The notes under the pieces were generated by a model. That model had not been told where the DNA came from, searched no databases, and was given only the letters and a program-made list of their open reading frames with translations. The translations under genes and the position numbers were made by a program. This document shows positions 1 through 8,926 of a stretch of 64,000 nucleotides of DNA, piece by piece (the stretch's first letter is position 1; every line of letters starts with the position of its first letter). Source of the DNA: Microtetraspora sp. NBRC 13810 (GTDB lineage: Bacteria; Actinomycetota; Actinomycetes; Streptosporangiales; Streptosporangiaceae); NCBI RefSeq assembly GCF_030268685.1, contig NZ_BSRQ01000013.1, forward strand, positions 62,001 through 126,000, in the 5' to 3' direction.

Positions 1-522
1 CAGCAGACCACCCAGGGCGTACGCGACGTCGTCCACGAGGTCCACCAGCTGAACGTGGACGTGGGCGCGCCGTACGAGGACTTCCGCCGCCGTTACGAAG
101 AGGCCGTGCCCCCGGCCGACCTCTCCTTCGCCGACCGCCCCGTCGGATGGGACGCGGTCCTGCGTGCCGCCGACGAGAACGCGCCACACGGCTTCATGAT
201 CTACTGGCGCATGGACGCCGCGCGCCTGATGCGCCTGGCCGGCGACCCCGGCCGGTGCACGCAGTACCTCATGGGCAACCACACCATCGCGGAACGCATG
301 TTCCGCCACAATCCCGCCGTCATGCTGTACGCGCCGCTGCGCGCCCTGATCTACGAGGACGCCTCCGGCACCGCCTGGTTCGCCATCGACCAGCCCAGCA
401 CGAAGTTCGCCACCTTCGGCGACCCCGCCATCACTCCGGTGGGCGTCGAACTCGACCACAAGCTCGCCGGCCTCCTCGCCCACCTCGACGCCCCCGTCCC
501 GCCCGCCCTCCTCAGGGGCTGA
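1..522 (+). CDS. DUF302 family protein, 3' part only
   Basis: The reading frame is open from the first base of the window, so the gene starts upstream. A GTG at 55 could initiate, but the codons before it read as good protein (QQTTQGVRDVVHEVHQLNVD), which argues for a truncated entry. The visible part (about 174 codons) has the DUF302 pattern: a region ending in FRRRYEEAVP, a central block with YLMGNHTIAERMF, and a late block with YEDASGTAWFAIDQPS followed by FGDPAITPVGVELD. DUF302 is a small alpha/beta fold of unknown biochemical role. It converges with the ATPase gene, which ends 6 bases beyond its stop. Family assignment is fairly sure; function is unknown. Confidence 0.7.
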   Translation, partial: QQTTQGVRDVVHEVHQLNVDVGAPYEDFRRRYEEAVPPADLSFADRPVGWDAVLRAADENAPHGFMIYWRMDAARLMRLAGDPGRCTQYLMGNHTIAERMFRHNPAVMLYAPLRALIYEDASGTAWFAIDQPSTKFATFGDPAITPVGVELDHKLAGLLAHLDAPVPPALLRG

Positions 523-528
523 CCGGGT

Positions 529-3500
529 TCAGGACAGGCCGCGGGCCCGCCGGAGCACCTCCTCCGTGGTCAACGGAGCACGGGGATGGTGGCTCAGGCA
601 CATGGGGACCTGGATCTTGACGAAGGCCGCTCCTTCCAGGGCGGCGTAGAAGCGCCCGGTGGGCAGCTTGGAGATGTCCTCGACGCCGCCGCCCTTGCCG
701 CGGGCGAGCTGGTGGGCCGCGTCGATCTGGGCGACGGAGTTCAGCAGGCCGTAGAACTGCGTGGCCGCGTTGCCGGGGATCTGGTTGTGCAGTCCCTTCG
801 GGGCCTGGGTGGCGAAGACGAGGCCGAGGCCGTACTTGCGGGCCTGGGAGGCGAGGGCGAGGGTGCTGCGGGTGCACGCCGTCATCCCGCCGGACGGGGC
901 GAACGTCTGCGCCTCGTCCATCACGAACAGCCCGCCCAGCGGCCGGTCGCCCGCCGGATGCTTCTTGATCCAGGCGAACAGCGCGAGCTGCAACTGGTTG
1001 ACGAAACTCTGCCGCTGCGCCTCCCCCGGCAGCCCGACGAGGCTGATCACGGACACCCTGGCCCGCCTGCCCGGCGGCGGCGTCAGCAGCACCCCGGGGT
1101 CCACCGGCGTGCCGTACCCGCCGAACAGCGGGTCGATGACCCGAGCCGCCTCCAGCGTCTGGGCCAGCTCGGCGGCGAGCTTCTCCGCGTTGTCCAGCCT
1201 GCTCACGCCCTCGGGGAGGTCGGCGAGGAGGGCGATCAGCCCCGGCAGGTCGTTCCCGCCGCTCCGCCCGTAGTGACGGAGCGCCTCGCGCAGCACGGCC
1301 TGGCCGAGGTGGGCCTTGTTCGTCTTCGTCTCCAGCTTGGCGCGCGGCGCGAGGGACGCGTACGCGGCCTCCACCGCCTCGTTGAACTCGTCGGCGTCGT
1401 CCAGAACGCTCGCGAAGTCCGGCAACGGGCGGAAACTGAGCGGCCGTCCGGCGTCCCTTCCGGGCGTCCATATCACGACATCGGTGCCCTCCAGGTACTC
1501 CTTCGCCCGTGCCGCGTCCCCGTCCTGCCAGTGCTCCGGCGGCTCCGGCCACGGGTCGCCCAGTCTGGCGAGGTCGTTGTTGGGGTCCAGCACGATCGCG
1601 GACACGCCCTTCAGCGCGCACTCCTCGACGAGCCGGCGGATCAGCACCGTCTTCCCCGACCCGGACCCGGCGAAGATCGCGGTGTGCTTCCGCAACGCCT
1701 CCAGCCCGACCGCGGCCCCCCTGCCCCGGTCCACCACCCTTCCGACCTCGACGTACGGCACGCCTCCTGAGGGCGGCGGCCCGGCCTCGGCCACCGCCGG
1801 CGTACGCGCGGGCCGCGCCGTGACCGCCGCGCCCGCCGTCGTCACCATGCCCGCGGCGGACACCGCGCCCGCCGTGCTCACCTGCCCGCCGGAGGCCACC
1901 GGGCCGTTCGTGACCGCCGGCTCCGCCGTGAGCACCGGCCGCGCCGCCGCCGCCTGCCCGGACGACGACCCCGGAGACGACGACCCCGGGAGCGGCGCCC
2001 CGGGGAGCGGCGCCGTGACGGCGGCGGTCACCGGCGCCGGTACCCCTTCGGCCGCCGGGGCGTCGAGGGTGTGCCGCGCGTCCGCGGGCACCGCGGCCTG
2101 GGCGTGCGGCGCGTCGGCGTGGGCGGCTGCGACATCAGTGCTGGTGTCAGCGGCGTCGGCGTCGGCGTCGGCGTTGGCGTCGGACAGGGCTTCGCCGAGG
2201 AAGGTGACGTGCGCGGCGGGGCGGCGGGTGGTCAGCCATGCCTGGAGGTTCGGCGGATTCTCCGCCAGCAGGTCGCGCAGCGCGGCGAGCAGCGCGAGGT
2301 CCCCCGGTTCGAGGCGGAGCACCCTGCCGCCCGCCTTCTCGAACGCGGCCACCGCCTCCAGCGTGCGCGGCCCGCGCGACCACGGCCGGTTGCGGAGCAG
2401 GAACAACCGCCGCTTCGGCACCTCCGCGTCCAGCCCCGCGGCCACCGAGGCGCCGCGGATCCGGCTCAGCGCGGCGTTCGCGTTCTCGGCGGAGATCGCG
2501 CGGAAGGCCCAGTGCGCCTCGTCCTCGGTGGTCTCGTCCAGGGTACGGCGCAGCCGTGCGTGCAGCGGCGGCTTGGCGCTGGGCGGCGGATCCTGGGCGA
2601 AGACCCGCCCCGTCTCCCCCAGCCCGGCGATCCACGCGGCGAGCCCGGCGGCCAGCAGCCCCGGCATCACCGCGTCCTCACTCGCCACCGCCATGGCCGC
2701 CCGCACGACGTCCTGCACCCCGGCCGCACCCCGCAACTCGGCGAACCGGGCGTCGATGGCGGCGAGGTCCACCGGTGGCACCACCACCGGACCTGGCAGG
2801 ACGAGATCCGGTACGGCTCCCCTGAGCCGGTCGAGCTCCTTGACCTCGTCAATGGCCAGACACCACTGGATGTGTGCGTCGATCTTCTTCAACAACTGGC
2901 GAGGGGTGAAGTCCGGCGCGTCCGCGAAGGCGGAGGGGGCCACCGGCCACGTCGGGTACGGCGGTTCGAAGCCGATCTCGTTGAACCGCGTCCCGAACCG
3001 CTGGGCGATCAGCGCCCTGCCGATCTCGGGGTCGGAGATCGTCTGAAGGTGGACCGCCTGCCGGAACCTGTCCTGAACGGTGTCGGTGGCGGCCTCCTCG
3101 ATGTAGACCCAGGTCGCCGGGATACAGGAAAGAACGGTGAGCGTCCGCCGGGTGACCTCGCGCAACTGCATGAGACCCCCTGCGATCTGCTCGATCATGA
3201 GGGTGCTGCGACTGTCCCAGGATGTCCTGTCCATCGACATCTGGGACTGTGCGATGAGCGTGTCGATCTGGTCCACCGCCACCACGGACGGCCCGGTGAG
3301 GGCCAGCAGCCGGGACACGTCACGCACGATCTCCTGCGGCGACTTGTGCACCTGGCGGATGCCCCACCGAGCGCGCTCCCCCGGCTCCTCCTCCGGAAGC
3401 GACGTCAGGAACGACTGGCCGATGTCCTGTGCCTCAAGATCGTCGGACGCGAGCAGGACGAGCGCCCTGGCGGTGTCCTGGCTCTCCCGTCCCTCCAGCC

Positions 3501-3996
3501 CTTGGAACCGGCGCAGCGCGGTGATGAAGAGGTCGAGGGATTCACGCGTCAGCGCGGTGTCCCCGGAGACGGCCCGTCGTACCATCCGCGGCACTTCCAG
3601 CAGCACCGACAGGCGCACCAGGAAGGACTTGAGCTGGTTTCTCCCCTTTTCCCCCTCGCGGGCGAGGTCACCGAGCATCGACACCACGGTGCTCTCCCAG
3701 AAGTCCCGCGCGTCCAGCAGGCCCACGAGGAAGAAATAGCCGCCCTGCCGCTGCACCTGGTCGCGCACCCAGCCGAGCAGATGCGTCTTGCCCGAGCCGC
3801 GCTGTCCCTGCACGACCACGCCGACAGGGCTCGCGTCCTGGCTGTGCCACGCCTCCGAGAGGCCGTCCAGGAGGATGCGGGCGGTGGAATGATGAAGCCC
3901 TTCCACGTGGAAACGGGCAGAGCGCCACACATCGTCCGGCCCCTGCACCCAGTTGAAATGAAGCGCCCCGAGTGCCCGCCGCTCGTCGCCGTTCAT
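529..3996 (-). CDS. Dual P-loop ATPase: N-terminal AAA domain plus C-terminal HerA/FtsK-like motor domain
   Basis: This 1155-residue protein carries two separate ATPase modules. The first has Walker A GQRGSGKT at 64-71 and a Walker B-like VVAVDQID at 238-245. The second, after a conserved alpha/beta stretch (about 490-600) and an Ala/Pro/Asp-rich linker (about 605-740), shows the HerA barrel signature GRVVDRGRG, Walker A GSGSGKT at 777-783, LDPNNDLARLGDP, Walker B VMDEAQ around 1026-1030 and a sensor-like LGLVFATQAP. HerA-family proteins are hexameric DNA translocases that usually work with a nuclease. The ATG overlaps the stop of the winged-helix gene by 4 bases (ATGA), so translation is probably coupled. 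It is the last gene of a three-gene operon whose first gene encodes a DUF559 nuclease. An anti-phage or DNA-processing role is inference. Confidence 0.85.
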   Translation of the reverse strand: MNGDERRALGALHFNWVQGPDDVWRSARFHVEGLHHSTARILLDGLSEAWHSQDASPVGVVVQGQRGSGKTHLLGWVRDQVQRQGGYFFLVGLLDARDFWESTVVSMLGDLAREGEKGRNQLKSFLVRLSVLLEVPRMVRRAVSGDTALTRESLDLFITALRRFQGLEGRESQDTARALVLLASDDLEAQDIGQSFLTSLPEEEPGERARWGIRQVHKSPQEIVRDVSRLLALTGPSVVAVDQIDTLIAQSQMSMDRTSWDSRSTLMIEQIAGGLMQLREVTRRTLTVLSCIPATWVYIEEAATDTVQDRFRQAVHLQTISDPEIGRALIAQRFGTRFNEIGFEPPYPTWPVAPSAFADAPDFTPRQLLKKIDAHIQWCLAIDEVKELDRLRGAVPDLVLPGPVVVPPVDLAAIDARFAELRGAAGVQDVVRAAMAVASEDAVMPGLLAAGLAAWIAGLGETGRVFAQDPPPSAKPPLHARLRRTLDETTEDEAHWAFRAISAENANAALSRIRGASVAAGLDAEVPKRRLFLLRNRPWSRGPRTLEAVAAFEKAGGRVLRLEPGDLALLAALRDLLAENPPNLQAWLTTRRPAAHVTFLGEALSDANADADADAADTSTDVAAAHADAPHAQAAVPADARHTLDAPAAEGVPAPVTAAVTAPLPGAPLPGSSSPGSSSGQAAAARPVLTAEPAVTNGPVASGGQVSTAGAVSAAGMVTTAGAAVTARPARTPAVAEAGPPPSGGVPYVEVGRVVDRGRGAAVGLEALRKHTAIFAGSGSGKTVLIRRLVEECALKGVSAIVLDPNNDLARLGDPWPEPPEHWQDGDAARAKEYLEGTDVVIWTPGRDAGRPLSFRPLPDFASVLDDADEFNEAVEAAYASLAPRAKLETKTNKAHLGQAVLREALRHYGRSGGNDLPGLIALLADLPEGVSRLDNAEKLAAELAQTLEAARVIDPLFGGYGTPVDPGVLLTPPPGRRARVSVISLVGLPGEAQRQSFVNQLQLALFAWIKKHPAGDRPLGGLFVMDEAQTFAPSGGMTACTRSTLALASQARKYGLGLVFATQAPKGLHNQIPGNAATQFYGLLNSVAQIDAAHQLARGKGGGVEDISKLPTGRFYAALEGAAFVKIQVPMCLSHHPRAPLTTEEVLRRARGLS

Positions 3997-4628
3997 CGGA
4001 CTCCTATCGCGATGAAGTGCTTCTCCTGATCGCCGATCGTCACCGCCGCCTCCCGGTCCGCGGCGGTGAGCGTCTTCTGGTTCGATTCGGGGACGATGTT
4101 GACATCCGCCCGCCGATTCATCAGCAGCAGCGCTTCGTCCACCTCCGCCTTGGGCACGTCACCGAGGCGCGGACGGAGCTTGGTCAGGCTCACCCAGTCG
4201 GCGGGCCGCTCGGCCAGTTCGGCGTAGGCCGCCCGAATCCGTGACTCGACATCCACCTCGGAAACCACGGGGGCCACAGGCAACGCATAGATATCGGCCA
4301 GCCGGTTATCGGTACGTTCCATAAAGCGCCGGAAGCCGACCAGCAACCCCTTGACGAGGGCGCCCGCCGCCCCGTTCGGCGTCGCGACCGTGCCTTCCCG
4401 CACCTCCTGGGCCACCCGCGCCCACCCGAGATCCGTCAACATGTGCACGTAAGCACGACCGACTTTCCGGCTTTCCACGAGTTTTAGGTCATTGAGGTTC
4501 CGCCGATTCTCACCGACCAGCGTCACGCCATAACGCTCGTGGAGGTCAGGATTGGAAATCTCCTCCACCTCGCCCAGCAACGCCACCAGGACGGCGATCT
4601 CGGAGAGGAGCAGCGGCTTTTCCGGCAT
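3993..4628 (-). CDS. Winged-helix-like accessory protein of the nuclease/ATPase operon
   Basis: The 211-residue product has no family name I can assign. Residues 1-70 read like a winged helix (EISNPDLHERYGVTL, NRRNLNDLKLVES, then AYVHMLTDLGW). Residues about 145-211 look like a second small helix-turn-helix unit (VSLTKLRPRLGDVPKAEVDEAL, shown in part) ending in a short beta strand. There is no signal peptide or membrane segment. It begins 3 bases after the nuclease stop codon and its stop overlaps the ATPase start by 4 bases. This places it as the middle, co-translated member of the operon, possibly a DNA-binding or adaptor subunit. That role is inferred from fold impression and position only. 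Confidence 0.75.
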   Translation of the reverse strand: MPEKPLLLSEIAVLVALLGEVEEISNPDLHERYGVTLVGENRRNLNDLKLVESRKVGRAYVHMLTDLGWARVAQEVREGTVATPNGAAGALVKGLLVGFRRFMERTDNRLADIYALPVAPVVSEVDVESRIRAAYAELAERPADWVSLTKLRPRLGDVPKAEVDEALLLMNRRADVNIVPESNQKTLTAADREAAVTIGDQEKHFIAIGVR

Positions 4629-4631
4629 CTT

Positions 4632-5765
4632 CTATCCTTTCAACGGCCCCGGCCGGCGGTCTCGGAGAAACCGCTCCAACTGGCGGACCACGGATGTCGT
4701 ATCGGTCACGACATGGGAATCGGTGAAACGCAGCACGGCGTAACCGTCCATCTGGAGTCGCACGTCTCGCCGCCGGTCCCTGGCGAACTTGGCCGCGCCG
4801 CGATGGTCGTCGCCGTCGATCTCGACGACGCACCGCTCCTCCCGCCACAGCAGGTCGAGCCGGAACTCCTCGGCGAGCGGGTGCGGCCGGTAGGTCTGGT
4901 TCCACTCCCGCCCGGCCGCCCAGTCGCACTCCGCCAGCGCCGCCTCCAGCTTCCGCTCCGCGGCGCTCCCCGGATGCGGCGCCCCGGCGACCGGCACACT
5001 CCCACCCGGCACGCTCCGACCCGGCGCGCCCCGACCCGGTGCGACCGGCACGGCGGGTGCGGGACCCGTGGCACCGGGCAGTCGCACGACCTCCACCCGG
5101 TCCACGGCGGCCAGCACCGCGCCCGCGAGCAGGACGCCGAAGCCGCCGCGGTGGGCCAGCCACTCGCACCCGGCGAAGAGTGCCCGCTCCTCGGCGGCGG
5201 ACAGCCCGGCGGGCACGCGCACGAGGATCGTGACCCGGAGCCGGCCGTACGCGGCGGCGAGGACGCGGAGCAGGCCGGCGGCGCGGACCTCGGGGGTGAA
5301 GCCGGGGCGGCGGCGCGGCCTGCGCAGCAGTGCCGACTCGGCGAGGTCGGCGAGGAAGGGGCCGAAATGGCGGCTGGTGGACGCCGCGCGCAGGGCGAGC
5401 ACCCGCACCGCGCGCACACCGGCCGGACCGATCCCCTCCGCCTCGGGGAGCCAGGCGGGATACAACCCGGCGGCGGTCGTTTCCAGCTCGTCCAGCACGG
5501 CGCCGGCCATTTCCGCGGCGGTGCGCGGCGCGGCGGGGAAGTGCTCGACAATCGCGGGAGCGCCACCGGGCGACGGTTCCGGTTGAACGACATTCGGCGG
5601 CGGGACAATGGCGCCGTGAACGCAAAGTACCCGCCCCGCGGGCAGCTCCTCCCACGGGACTTCACGCTGATTCCATAATGCGTCGATTTCGCCGAGACTA
5701 TAGGCGACGCCAAGTCCGTGTATACGCTTCGCCAGAATCCGAATTCCACCCGCAAAGAACCCCAC
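4632..5765 (-). CDS. Protein with C-terminal DUF559 (Vsr-like PD-(D/E)XK) nuclease domain
   Basis: First gene of the three-gene operon. The C-terminal third (about 264-370, counting from the GTG at 5765) has the DUF559 nuclease layout. There is a leading SAAERKLEAAL helix, D304 in FRLDLLW, the strand VVEIDG with E315 and D317 followed by DDH, and then RDVRLQMDGYAVLRF. DUF559 is related to very-short-patch-repair and restriction endonucleases. Residues 1-250 form an alpha/beta region I do not recognise. The frame stays open to 5888, but codons upstream of 5765 are Gly/Arg-rich and match an intergenic repeat, so I chose the GTG at 5765. No ATG exists near the conserved start, so the N-terminus is uncertain. 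Confidence 0.7.
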   Translation of the reverse strand: MGFFAGGIRILAKRIHGLGVAYSLGEIDALWNQREVPWEELPAGRVLCVHGAIVPPPNVVQPEPSPGGAPAIVEHFPAAPRTAAEMAGAVLDELETTAAGLYPAWLPEAEGIGPAGVRAVRVLALRAASTSRHFGPFLADLAESALLRRPRRRPGFTPEVRAAGLLRVLAAAYGRLRVTILVRVPAGLSAAEERALFAGCEWLAHRGGFGVLLAGAVLAAVDRVEVVRLPGATGPAPAVPVAPGRGAPGRSVPGGSVPVAGAPHPGSAAERKLEAALAECDWAAGREWNQTYRPHPLAEEFRLDLLWREERCVVEIDGDDHRGAAKFARDRRRDVRLQMDGYAVLRFTDSHVVTDTTSVVRQLERFLRDRRPGPLKG

Positions 5766-6026
5766 CCCACCCCTGCGCGGTGCGGCGCCGCTCCACCCCC
5801 GTCCACCACCCGCAAAGACCCCGCCCCGCCCTCGCCCGGTGAAGCCCCGTCCGCCCACGCGGCGGAGCGCCACTCCGCCCCCGTCCACCCCCGCGGTAGA
5901 GCGCCACTCCGCCCCTGCGGTGGAGCGCCACGACGCCCGCGCGGTGGAACGCCGCCCAGTCCGCCGCCCGCAGGAGAGCGGCGATCCTTACCGCAGGTGG
6001 GGAAGGCACGGCTCGGGGCCCGCGAG
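5766..6026. repeat. Divergent intergenic region with imperfect repeats
   Basis: The 261 bases between the divergent nuclease and methyltransferase genes contain imperfect copies of a GCGGTGGAGCGCCAC-like unit. Copies start near 5863, 5900, 5918 and 5940, spaced roughly 20-40 bases apart with drift. A second short motif, ACCCGCAAAGA, occurs at about 5749 and 5809. Any promoter for either gene must lie here, but no convincing -35/-10 pair is visible. The repeats might be operators or simple slippage. Confidence 0.45.
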
Positions 6027-6899
6027 ATGATGGGGGGCGTGCTGGGTGATGTGATCGAGTTGCTCGTGTGTCCGATCTGCCGGGGCGCGCTCACCCTCGC
6101 GGGCGGGGCCGCGCGCTGCGCCGGCGGGCACGGCTTCGACGTGGCCAGACAGGGTTATGTGAGCCTGCTCGTGGGGTCACGGGCGCCGGGCACGGCAGAC
6201 AGCGCGGAGATGGTCGCCGCGCGGCACGACTTCCTGGCCGCCGGGCACTACGATCCGCTCGCCGCACGGCTGGCGGAAGCCGTACGGGCGGCGCTGCCGG
6301 ACGCCGGCGGCGTGGTGCTGGACGCGGGAGCCGGCACCGGGCACTACCTGTCGGCGGTGCTGACGGGCGGGGCGGGCGAGACGTCGCGGGGCATCGCGAT
6401 GGACGTGTCGAAGCACGCTGCGCGGCGGGCGGCGCGGGCGCGGGGCCGGATCGGGGCGGTGGTGGCGGACGTGTGGCGTCCGCTGCCGGTGCGGGACGCG
6501 GCCGTGGACGTGGTGGTCAACGTGTTCGCGCCACGCAACGGCCCAGAGTTCGCCCGGGTGCTGAGGCCGGAGGGGCGGCTGGTGGTGGTGACGCCGGCGC
6601 CGGACCACCTGGAGCCGCTGGTCGGGCGGCTCGGCCTGCTGTCGGTGGACGAGGACAAGGAGCGCAGGGTCGGGGAGAGCCTGCGCGGCGGCTTCACGGA
6701 GGTGGAGCGGCGGCACGAGGAATTCGTCCTCGAACTCGGCCCGGACCAGGTGGCGGCCGTGGTCGGCATGGGACCGAGCGCGTGGCACCACGATCCCGGC
6801 GCGTTGCGCACCGAAATCGAGGCCCTCGGCGATCCCGTCAGGGTCCGCGCCTCTTTCCACCTGTCTATCTTCCAACCCGCCTTGCGATCAAGCCTGTGA
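6027..6899 (+). CDS. RlmA-type 23S rRNA (guanine-N1)-methyltransferase
   Basis: SAM-dependent methyltransferase of the RlmA family, which methylates G745 or G748 (E. coli numbering) in 23S rRNA. The N-terminal zinc site is intact: CPICRGAL followed about 13 residues later by CAGGHGFD, then the family motif ARQGYVSLL. The SAM-binding motif I is VVLDAGAGTGHYL, and VNVFAPRNGPEFARVLRPEG forms the later catalytic stretch. Length (290 residues) is normal. I chose the ATG at 6027 because the zinc finger begins about 15 residues later; the frame extends to 5718 but that part is repeat-derived. Members of the RlmAII branch confer resistance to some macrolides, but this cannot be told from sequence inspection alone. 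Confidence 0.85.
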   Translation: MMGGVLGDVIELLVCPICRGALTLAGGAARCAGGHGFDVARQGYVSLLVGSRAPGTADSAEMVAARHDFLAAGHYDPLAARLAEAVRAALPDAGGVVLDAGAGTGHYLSAVLTGGAGETSRGIAMDVSKHAARRAARARGRIGAVVADVWRPLPVRDAAVDVVVNVFAPRNGPEFARVLRPEGRLVVVTPAPDHLEPLVGRLGLLSVDEDKERRVGESLRGGFTEVERRHEEFVLELGPDQVAAVVGMGPSAWHHDPGALRTEIEALGDPVRVRASFHLSIFQPALRSSL

Positions 6900-7145
6900 A
6901 CTTGACCTACAGATGCGGCTGATGTTACTGAAGGGGCTATTAGTCCTAAATTCCCGCACATTCCTTGAACAATCCGCGCCCCTACACGACATACTGGACG
7001 GCAACCCGCCGAACCCTGGAGGGAAAGCGCGAGGGAGTCCTCCATCCGGACCGCCCGCGTCGTGGGCCAGTGGGTCGCTCGCCGCGTCCACCGGCTCCTG
7101 ACGAGGAAGGTCCGTACCGGAGGTCCTGAGGGAGGGACGCGCCAT

Positions 7146-8915
7146 ATGAAGGCGGAGGAACGCTGGCAGGCCAGGTTCCGGGCGCCGCGGATGACCCTGC
7201 CCGTGTGGGCGAGGCAGAATCCGAGCCGCGCCGTCTACCGGGGCAACGCCTCCGGCTCCTGGGAGGTCTATGCCTGGGATCGCAGCACCGGCGTCTCCCG
7301 CCAGGTGACCGACCGGCCGTACGGCACGGCGCACGCCGCCATCGACCCCGGCGGCCACTGGATCTGGTGGTTCGCCGACGACGGCGACGAGCGCGGGCAG
7401 TGGATGCGCCAGCCGTTCCAGGGCGGCCCCGACGAGCCGATCGACCTCGACCCGGGCCACCCGGCCGGGATCGCGCTGTCCGCCCTGGGCGCCGCCGCGG
7501 TCGGCGTGTCCGGGGTCGGCGCGGGCTTCCAGATCCACCTCGTACGGCCGGGCGAGCCCACGAAAATGATCTACGAGCATACCGAGACGGCCTCCGTGGC
7601 CGCGATGTCGCTGGACGGCTCCCTGATCGCCATCAGCCACAGCGAGAGCGGCGACTTCCGGCATCCCGGCCTGCGGGTGTTACGCCCCGACGGCAGCACC
7701 GTGGGCGAGCTGTGCGACGGGCCGGGCAAGGGCCTGGTCGCGCTGCGCTTCGCGCCGGTGGCCGGCGACCGCCGCCTGCTGATCCTGCACGAGCGGCGCG
7801 GCCGGCGCGAGCCCGCGCTGTGGGATCCGGCGACCGGCGACCAGCGCGAGGTCTGGCTCAGGGAGCAGGGCGACGTCACCGCCGACTGGTACGGCGACGG
7901 CCGGTCCATCCTCATCGTCAGGAACGACCGGGGCCGCAGCCGGCTGCACCGCTACGACCTGGGCGGCGGCGGGATGGCGTCGATCGAGACGCCGCACGGC
8001 GTGATCGAGTCCGCGGCGCCCCGGCCCGGCGACACGGTCGAGTACATCTGGTCCAGTGCCGCGCACCCGCCGGTCATCCGGTCGAGCAACGGCCAGGTGG
8101 TGCTGCACGCGGCCGGTCCCTCCGCCCCGCCGTCCGTGCCCGTCGAGGACCTCGACATCGAGGGTCCCGGCGGCCGGGTGCACGCCTTCGTCTCCCGTCC
8201 GGAGCAGGGCACGGGATCGTATCCCACGGTGTTCCTGCTGCACGGCGGCCCGACGTCGCACGACGACGACTCCTTCACCCCCGAGGTGGCCGCCTGGGTG
8301 GACTACGGGTTCGCCGTGGTCCGGGTGAACTACCGGGGCTCCACCGGCTACGGCGCCGCCTGGCGGAACGCGCTGCGCGGCGAGGTCGGGCACATCGAGC
8401 TGGCCGACGTGGCCGCGGTGCGCGACCACATGGTGGCGCGCGGCGTCGCCGACCCCGAGCGGCTGGTGCTCGCCGGCACCGCGTGGGGCGGCTACCTCAC
8501 GCTCCTCGGCCTCGGCACCCAGCCGAAGACCTGGGCCGCGGGCATCGCCGCCGTGCCCATCGCCGACCACGCCGCCGCCTACGAGGACGAGACCGACAGC
8601 CTGCGCGCCCACCACCGCTCCCTGATCGGCGGCTCGCCGCAGGAGATGCCGGAGCTTTATGCCGCCAGCTCGCCGATCACCTACGTGGACGACGTACAGG
8701 CCCCCGTGCTGATCCTGGCGGGCAAGAACGACCCCCGCTGCCCGAGCCGGCAGATCGAGAGCTACATCTCCCGCCTGGGCGAGCGCGGCCACGACCACGA
8801 GGTCTACCGGTTCGACGCCGGGCCGGGCTCCCTGGTCGTCGCCGAGCGGATCGGCCAGATGGCCGCCCAGCTCGAGTTCGCCAGGAAGCGTCTCGGCCTC
8901 TTCCCACCGGGATAG
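7146..8915 (+). CDS. S9 prolyl-oligopeptidase-like protein with a destroyed catalytic triad
   Basis: A 589-residue protein with an N-terminal beta-propeller-like region (about 1-350; for example RQVTDRPYGTAHAAIDPGG) and a C-terminal alpha/beta hydrolase domain (about 370-589). The hydrolase domain has the oxyanion HGGPTSHDDD and the VRVNYRGSTGYG motif of acylaminoacyl peptidases. The nucleophile elbow, normally G-x-S-x-G-G, reads GTAWGG, so Ser is Ala446. The catalytic Asp is present (D529, GKNDPRCP). The usual DEGHG is DAGPG, so His is Pro560. The start is supported by GGGAGGGACGCCAT before the ATG. It is probably a non-hydrolytic pseudoenzyme that binds rather than cleaves peptides. It converges with the PP2C gene. 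Confidence 0.85.
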   Translation: MKAEERWQARFRAPRMTLPVWARQNPSRAVYRGNASGSWEVYAWDRSTGVSRQVTDRPYGTAHAAIDPGGHWIWWFADDGDERGQWMRQPFQGGPDEPIDLDPGHPAGIALSALGAAAVGVSGVGAGFQIHLVRPGEPTKMIYEHTETASVAAMSLDGSLIAISHSESGDFRHPGLRVLRPDGSTVGELCDGPGKGLVALRFAPVAGDRRLLILHERRGRREPALWDPATGDQREVWLREQGDVTADWYGDGRSILIVRNDRGRSRLHRYDLGGGGMASIETPHGVIESAAPRPGDTVEYIWSSAAHPPVIRSSNGQVVLHAAGPSAPPSVPVEDLDIEGPGGRVHAFVSRPEQGTGSYPTVFLLHGGPTSHDDDSFTPEVAAWVDYGFAVVRVNYRGSTGYGAAWRNALRGEVGHIELADVAAVRDHMVARGVADPERLVLAGTAWGGYLTLLGLGTQPKTWAAGIAAVPIADHAAAYEDETDSLRAHHRSLIGGSPQEMPELYAASSPITYVDDVQAPVLILAGKNDPRCPSRQIESYISRLGERGHDHEVYRFDAGPGSLVVAERIGQMAAQLEFARKRLGLFPPG

Positions 8916-8926
8916 GGCCGGGCCCG

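Noticed and set aside
2071-4029. 652-codon forward frame opposite the AAA/HerA ATPase
   Set aside because: Shadow of the ATPase third-codon pattern; no ribosome site, no domain, Arg/His-rich composition.
6900-7145. AT-richer gap before the S9-like gene as a tRNA or small ORF
   Set aside because: No cloverleaf can be drawn, and the 62-codon frame has no ribosome site or protein-like composition; it is more likely a promoter region.
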